From Paucidesulfovibrio longus DSM 6739 (GTDB taxonomy: Bacteria > Desulfobacterota > Desulfovibrionia > Desulfovibrionales > Desulfovibrionaceae): DNA of 64,000 nt. The notes under the pieces are model-generated. The model ran no database searches. It was given only the letters and a program-made list of their open reading frames with translations, and was not told the origin of the DNA. Shown here piece after piece: positions 59,896 to 64,000 of this stretch. The translations under genes and the position numbers were made by a program. Within the stretch, counting starts at the first letter, position 1. Every line of letters begins with the position of its first letter. The stretch is from contig NZ_ATVA01000012.1 in NCBI RefSeq assembly GCF_000420485.1, positions 434,001 through 498,000 of the forward strand. The letters run 5' to 3'.

Positions 59896-60588
59896 CTAGC
59901 CTCCGCTCGTCCCGCCGGGGGCGCCGAGACCAGCGCCGGCCACGTTGGTGCCGCCGATGGACGCGGCGGCCTGGGCGTTGGCCAGCGAGCCCTGGGCGGC
60001 TTGGCTGGCGGCGGCGACGGCGCCGAAATCACCGGCTCCGAGGCTGGCCGAGGCCTGGGCGGCCTGGCTGGCAGCGGCCTGGGCCATGGAAGCCATGGCG
60101 TCCGCGGAGAAGCTGGCCACGGTGGCCGCGTCCACTTCGGCCTGGGTGGTGGCGCTGGCGAATCCTCCGGCTGCCTGCGCAAAGCCCTGGCCGGAAACGG
60201 CGCTGGCCTGGGCTGCGGCAGCGTGGGCCACGGCCGCGTCGCCTATGGCAGCGGCTTCTTCGGGGGTGGTCGCGGCGGCCATGGAAGCCGCGAGTCCCTG
60301 GGCCGTGGAGAGTTCGCTCTGCGCGGCGGCCATGGCGGCCTTGGCGGAATCAAGAGCGGCCTGCGCCTCTTCGGCGGCCATGGCGTCTCCGGCGGCAACG
60401 GCGCTGTCCACGGCGGCCTGGGCCGCTTCCACGGAGACGGCTGCGTTGTTCACGGCCTGCTGCGCGGCGGATACGGCGCTGTCCACCTCCGCCTGGGTCG
60501 CGGCCAGGGCCGCCCCCGTGAACAAGAGCAGCAGCAGGACGACGCCGAAGGCCGTCGTGGCGCTGATCCGTTTTCTCTTATGATGCAT
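59896..60588 (-). CDS. Secreted alanine-rich helical protein, unknown
   Basis: 230 aa after a strong GGAGGG site. A signal peptide (TTAFGVVLLLLLFTGAALAA) precedes a body made almost entirely of Ala, Ser, Gln, Val, Glu and Gly. The motif TQAEVD[SA]A occurs twice (near 31 and 148), and a Gly-rich tail (GAPGGTSGG) ends it. Long Ala-rich amphipathic helices are likely. It lies between the C39-like gene and wza in the exopolysaccharide operon, so it may be a matrix or structural protein. No family is recognised. Transcript, spacing and signal peptide argue it is real despite low complexity. Confidence 0.75.
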   Translation of the reverse strand: MHHKRKRISATTAFGVVLLLLLFTGAALAATQAEVDSAVSAAQQAVNNAAVSVEAAQAAVDSAVAAGDAMAAEEAQAALDSAKAAMAAAQSELSTAQGLAASMAAATTPEEAAAIGDAAVAHAAAAQASAVSGQGFAQAAGGFASATTQAEVDAATVASFSADAMASMAQAAASQAAQASASLGAGDFGAVAAASQAAQGSLANAQAAASIGGTNVAGAGLGAPGGTSGG

Positions 60589-60624
60589 GGATTCCCTCCT
60601 TTTGAGGAATGGCTCGTTCCGTAG

Positions 60625-61218
60625 TTATCTCGACGCCACCAGGAGCATGGCGTTCTCCCGCTTGGCCCACATCTGTTCGAACCTCGGCCGCGGAATCCTG
60701 ACCTTGCCGTACATGGGGTCCAGCACCCGGACGGAGTCCTCGTCCACCTCCATCACGAGCACGAAGTGGCTGTATTCGAGGATGGCGACGTTCTTCAGGG
60801 TCTCGTAGGCCGGCCCCACCAGGGGCGCGCGGGCCGCGAACTGCATGCGGTACTCGTTGTAGCTGATCATGATCGGCACCATCACCGGGCGCTTTTTCGT
60901 CAGCTGTCCCTCCAGAAAGTTGATGTTCCCCGTAATGCCGAACGCCTGGAGCCCGGTGCCGGCCGCGATGTCCTTGAGCTCGCCGACCGTGTAGCCCGTG
61001 CTCCGGTTGCGGGGCGGGGTCTTGTCCAGGATGGTCCGCTGGTCCGCCTCCACCCCCCAGTATTCCAGGAGGCTTTGCAGGCAGGCCGCCCCGCAGCTGT
61101 AGCTCTCGACCTGCTTGTGAAAGGCGAGTTCGATTCCGTCCGTGGACGCCAGGCAGAGCAGGGCCAGCAGCAATGCCGGGACGCAGAGCAGGGCGGTTTT
61201 GGGGACGGCGCCGCGCAT
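60625..61218 (-). CDS. Exported C39-like cysteine peptidase
   Basis: 197 aa with a hydrophobic N-terminus (LLCVPALLLALLCLAS). The papain-like triad of the C39 family is visible: Cys42 in SYSCGAACLQSLL, His151 in YSHFVLV and Asp167 in VLDPMYG. C39 domains usually cleave double-Gly leaders in bacteriocin exporters. Here the domain stands alone and periplasmic, beside an Ala-rich secreted protein that ends in Gly-rich sequence. It starts 4 nt after the PilZ gene. Confidence 0.85.
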   Translation of the reverse strand: MRGAVPKTALLCVPALLLALLCLASTDGIELAFHKQVESYSCGAACLQSLLEYWGVEADQRTILDKTPPRNRSTGYTVGELKDIAAGTGLQAFGITGNINFLEGQLTKKRPVMVPIMISYNEYRMQFAARAPLVGPAYETLKNVAILEYSHFVLVMEVDEDSVRVLDPMYGKVRIPRPRFEQMWAKRENAMLLVASR

Positions 61219-61222
61219 CGTC

Positions 61223-61933
61223 CTACCTGCTGCGAACCGTGGCCATGGCCAGCTCGCGCGGGGAGAACAGCTCGGCCAGGGTTTCCTGGCTGAAGCTCAG
61301 CGCGCGCTCGAACTGAAGCCCGATCTTGTCGCCCACCATCCATGACAATGCCGCCGGGATTTCCGACAGCTGCATTTTCTTTTTGCCGTTGACCTCTATT
61401 TCCAGGGAAAGGCGCGTCACTTCCGGCGGCGGAGCCTGTCCCTTGGCCAGCTTGATGCCGATTCCGCCCTTGCTGATGTCCACCAGGCAGCCTTCGCAGA
61501 CGACCTGGTTGTCCGCGCCGAGCAGGCTGACCTTGGCCGTGTCCGGGGCGGTCGTGATCCGGGCGAAACGTCGGCCGTCCGGCCGCCAGACCTGGGCGGC
61601 GATCCTGCTGACCGTCTCGACGATGGACCGGCGGCGCGCCGCGGCGTAGCCGAGCACGAAGGGCGGCAACAGGAAGAAGGCGATCTGGAACAGCGTGCTG
61701 AGAATGTGCGGGGTCAGCGCGTAATCCCCGCCGGAAACCGAAGAAACGGGATTCTGCTGCTCCATCTGCTCCAGCTGCTGAAGCTCGGCCGGGTCGAAAG
61801 ATTTGCCCTGGGCCAGCGCCTGCGCGGGCGCGCCCGAAAGCAGGACAACGGCCAAGAGAATCCACGCCCCTTTTTTCAGGAGCGCGGGCAGGGTTGGAAT
61901 GGTCCTTGCGTAAGGCGATGTCGTGATCCGCAT
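61223..61933 (-). CDS. Membrane protein with PilZ (c-di-GMP-binding) domain
   Basis: 236 aa. An N-terminal signal or anchor and a second helix near residues 77-97 are followed by a cytoplasmic PilZ domain. The c-di-GMP motifs are RRFAR (121-125) and DISKGG (152-157, DxSxGG). It is the first gene of the nine-gene polysaccharide operon, so c-di-GMP may control synthesis or export post-translationally. A repeat of the stop and next ribosome site couples it to the C39 gene. Confidence 0.85.
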   Translation of the reverse strand: MRITTSPYARTIPTLPALLKKGAWILLAVVLLSGAPAQALAQGKSFDPAELQQLEQMEQQNPVSSVSGGDYALTPHILSTLFQIAFFLLPPFVLGYAAARRRSIVETVSRIAAQVWRPDGRRFARITTAPDTAKVSLLGADNQVVCEGCLVDISKGGIGIKLAKGQAPPPEVTRLSLEIEVNGKKKMQLSEIPAALSWMVGDKIGLQFERALSFSQETLAELFSPRELAMATVRSR

Positions 61934-62298
61934 GAATATCTCGATCCCTGAACAGATGCGCCGTTCAATTTACGGTAAGATAAGCAAGAGCTGTTCCGGG
62001 CGGACCGGGCAGGGGGGGCGGAAAGCGAAGCCGGCGGCGAACCCTTGCGAGACGCCTGTTTCAGGGGGGTCAACCTTTGGGATGTCCTTACGTATCCTCG
62101 GATTTGAGCTCGTAATCGCAAGACGAAAAAACAGGAATAATTCGCAGATGCCGGAGTATCGGATGCAACCTCCCGTTATGCAGCGGTTTTCAGCGTTCCG
62201 AAATTGTCGAACGCGTCCGGGAAAATCGGACCCTCAACGGGGCGGTTGCGGTTTCCGCAAGGTTGCTCCACGGCAAGCGCATGATTTTTCGGGTCATC
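61934..62298. other. Divergent intergenic region, no clear gene
   Basis: About 365 bp separate the PilZ and Sel1-like genes. Parts near 61965-61990 and 62120-62150 are AT-rich and may hold promoters. I see no convincing promoter pair, no repeat and no RNA gene. Confidence 0.4.
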
Positions 62299-63186
62299 AT
62301 GGTGGCGAAGATGCGCTCTGAGGCAGGGGGGGCGCAGGCTTCCCGGCCTCCGGGGAGGTATGCCGCGCGCGGCGGGGTTCTGTGCGTCCTGGCGGCGCTG
62401 GTGGCCGCCGCATGGATTGGTCCGGCGGTTTTGCCTGGGCAATGCGCCGAGCGGGACGCCTCTGCACCTCCGGGGACCGCCTCGGCCTGGTTGGCGGCGG
62501 CCAGGGCCGGGGACGGACGCGCCCAGTTCGAGATCGCCAGCCTGCATCTTTCCGGCCAATGGGGCGCGCAGGACGAGGCCCAGGCCATCTACTGGCTGCA
62601 ACGCTCGGCCGAGCAGGGGTTCGCTCCGGCTTTTCTGCTCCTGACGCATATCTATTCGCATGGAACCGGACTTCGGCCCCCTGATCCGGGGAAGGCCGCG
62701 CTCTGGGCAGCCCGTCTCGTCAATTCCGAGCACTCCGGACTTGCGGAAACGCAACACACCGCGGGAACCTGGAGCAGGGACGGGAACGCGCGCGTGCGCT
62801 TGTCCGAGGAGGAGGTTCTGCTGCTGCAAGTGCTGCGTTCCGACTACGCGGAACGCATGCAGGGCGCGGGAGCGCCGGAAACGGGCAGCGACGGGAACCA
62901 CGGCGAGATCCTCTCGCGCCGCCGCAGGCTGGCCGAGCAGCTCAATTCGGGACTGACGCGCCAGTCGCGCTGGGTCGTGGATCCGTTCAGCACCTGCCTG
63001 ATCTGGTTTCAGGAACCCCAGGGCGACGAATTCGTCCGCTGGGACGGGATCTGCGATGCCGAGGGGTTTGCCACGGGCCGGGGCACGCTTTCCTTCCGCT
63101 CGCAAAGCAACGGTCAGATAACGCGCTGTTCGGGAATCATGAACGCGGGCATCATCGTGGAAGGCGAATTCATGGAAGGGGAGTGA
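62299..63186 (+). CDS. Sel1-repeat-like membrane-anchored protein
   Basis: 295 aa from ATG 62299; ATG 62281 is equally possible and no ribosome site decides. A hydrophobic helix (GGVLCVLAALVAAAWIG) is followed by two Sel1-like repeats (AAARAGDGRAQFEIASLHLSGQWGAQDEAQAIYWLQRSAEQGFAPAFLLLTHIY, then GKAALWAARLVN). The C-terminal 100 residues have a beta-strand-rich MORN-like stretch (FVRWDGICDAEGFATGRGTLSF ... GIIVEGEFMEGE). The function is unknown, probably in the cell envelope. Confidence 0.7.
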   Translation: MVAKMRSEAGGAQASRPPGRYAARGGVLCVLAALVAAAWIGPAVLPGQCAERDASAPPGTASAWLAAARAGDGRAQFEIASLHLSGQWGAQDEAQAIYWLQRSAEQGFAPAFLLLTHIYSHGTGLRPPDPGKAALWAARLVNSEHSGLAETQHTAGTWSRDGNARVRLSEEEVLLLQVLRSDYAERMQGAGAPETGSDGNHGEILSRRRRLAEQLNSGLTRQSRWVVDPFSTCLIWFQEPQGDEFVRWDGICDAEGFATGRGTLSFRSQSNGQITRCSGIMNAGIIVEGEFMEGE

Positions 63187-63196
63187 GCGTCCCAAA

Positions 63197-64000
63197 GTGG
63201 AAAACCGCAAGGCGTGGACAGGAGCGGCGCGAGGCCGCGCGCTTTTCCGGCTGTCCGGCGTCTTGGCGCTGGTCTTGCTGCTGGTGCCGTTGCGTGCGAC
63301 CCTGTATCCCGACATGACCATCAAGATCGTGACCATGAATTGCGGGGACGGCAATTCCGAGACCAGCGCCTATGAAGCTGTGCGGGAGATCCTGCGCGGG
63401 CAGGGGCGGCCGGACATCGTGTTCCTTCAGGAGCCGCGCATGACCGCCGGGGAAATGCGCCGTTTCTACGGCTACGGCAACGCCGTGGTGGGGGCTTCCG
63501 GCGAGCCCGCCTACTGGAGCCCGGCCGTGCTCACGGACTACCCCGTGCGCAAGGTCTGGGGCGTGCCCTTCGACGGCACGTTCGAGGGGCGCGACGTGGC
63601 CACCTGCGCCCTGCTGGAGATCGAAGGGGAGCCGTGCCTGGCCTGCTCGGTGCATCTGGAGCACGTGGCCGCGTTTCAGAGAGGCGCGGACCAGGTCGTG
63701 GAAACGGACTTCGTCCGCCTTTTCCGGCTGATCTGGGGCGAGCTGTTCCGGGAGACGCACCGCACCGCCTCGATCCGCCGGATTCTCGCACTGATCCGCG
63801 AGTCCGGCGCGTCCTCGGTGATCCTGGGAGGGGACTTCAACACCATCGGGCCGTCGCGGACCATCCGCGCCGTGCGCGAGGAGTACGAGGACACCCTGGG
63901 CTACGGCCTGGAGGCGTTGGGTGGGACGTTCCGGAAGATCGATTTTCCCATCAAGCCGCGCATCGACTTCATCTTTCATTCCCGGGACTGGCGCTGCCGG
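63197..64000 (+). CDS. Endonuclease/exonuclease/phosphatase-family protein, truncated by window end
   Basis: 268 codons from GTG 63197 run off the right edge with no stop. An N-terminal helix (LSGVLALVLLLVPL) suggests export or anchoring. Family residues are Asn48 (TMNCGDGN), Glu79 (LQEPR), His153 (SVHLEH), Asp213 and Asn215 (GGDFNT) and Asp257 (RIDFIF). The final catalytic His would lie beyond the edge. It could be a phosphodiesterase or nuclease; the substrate is unknown. It starts 10 nt after the Sel1-like gene. Confidence 0.85.
   Translation, partial: MENRKAWTGAARGRALFRLSGVLALVLLLVPLRATLYPDMTIKIVTMNCGDGNSETSAYEAVREILRGQGRPDIVFLQEPRMTAGEMRRFYGYGNAVVGASGEPAYWSPAVLTDYPVRKVWGVPFDGTFEGRDVATCALLEIEGEPCLACSVHLEHVAAFQRGADQVVETDFVRLFRLIWGELFRETHRTASIRRILALIRESGASSVILGGDFNTIGPSRTIRAVREEYEDTLGYGLEALGGTFRKIDFPIKPRIDFIFHSRDWRCR

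Overview
The window is 64 kb of high-GC bacterial chromosome, most consistent with a sulfate-reducing deltaproteobacterium of the Desulfovibrio type. The reasons are two TAT-exported formate dehydrogenases (one a selenoprotein), a large heterodisulfide-reductase-like (Hdr) cluster, FdhD/FdhE and molybdopterin genes, and a Tyr-tailed exopolysaccharide kinase locus. The host assignment is inference. No rRNA, tRNA, CRISPR array or prophage was seen.

Layout. (1) 1-1.2 kb: small periplasmic metal-resistance-like and EF-hand proteins. (2) 1.2-6.1 kb, minus strand: four overlapping genes for a response regulator, TonB-dependent receptor, YfiR-like protein and histidine kinase. (3) 6.4-15.4 kb: flagellin, then an operon headed by an ECF-type sigma factor that encodes FlgD, FlgE, FlgK, FlgL and FliD. 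(4) 15.5-19.4 kb: a branched-chain-amino-acid-type binding lipoprotein, a histidine kinase with a Cys-rich insert and a REC-STAS protein. (5) 19.4-34.6 kb: the formate dehydrogenase island. On the minus strand it reads fdhD-moeA, fdhE plus a transposase-like gene, then two tandem copies of [77-aa ORF - fdhA - fdhB], then two thiol-redox proteins; mobB and mobA lie at the far end. (6) 34.7-49.4 kb: a divergent sigma-54 activator and an Hdr operon: OrfA-like HTH protein, HdrA, MvhD-like, FrhB/FdhB-like, a giant double HdrA with an internal receiver domain, HdrC, HdrB, UspA, and two HdrD/GlpC-like Fe-S proteins. (7) 49.7-50.5 kb: a periplasmic binding protein. (8) 50.4-61.9 kb, minus strand: an exopolysaccharide operon with PilZ, C39-like, Ala-rich, Wza, BY-kinase, PHP phosphatase, two polymerase/ligase-type proteins and a flippase. 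(9) 62.3-64 kb: a Sel1-like protein and a truncated endonuclease/exonuclease/phosphatase-family gene.

Main observations. Two genes need UGA read as selenocysteine: fdhA copy 1 (Sec192) and the last Hdr-operon gene (Sec250). Each has a paralog in the window with Cys at exactly the same residue number. Both fdhA copies are preceded by an unrecognised 77-residue ORF. The two ORFs align without gaps at about 48% identity, share a nearly invariant C-terminus (VSGYGLLVALGRExRGR), lie 34 nt upstream of fdhA, and share a leader hairpin and a distal AT-rich element. This looks like an undescribed small protein or leader peptide linked to formate dehydrogenase. The Hdr cluster adds an in-line receiver domain in an HdrA fusion, and two TCTTGC-N3-GCAAGA dyads that may be the sigma-54 activator's binding sites.
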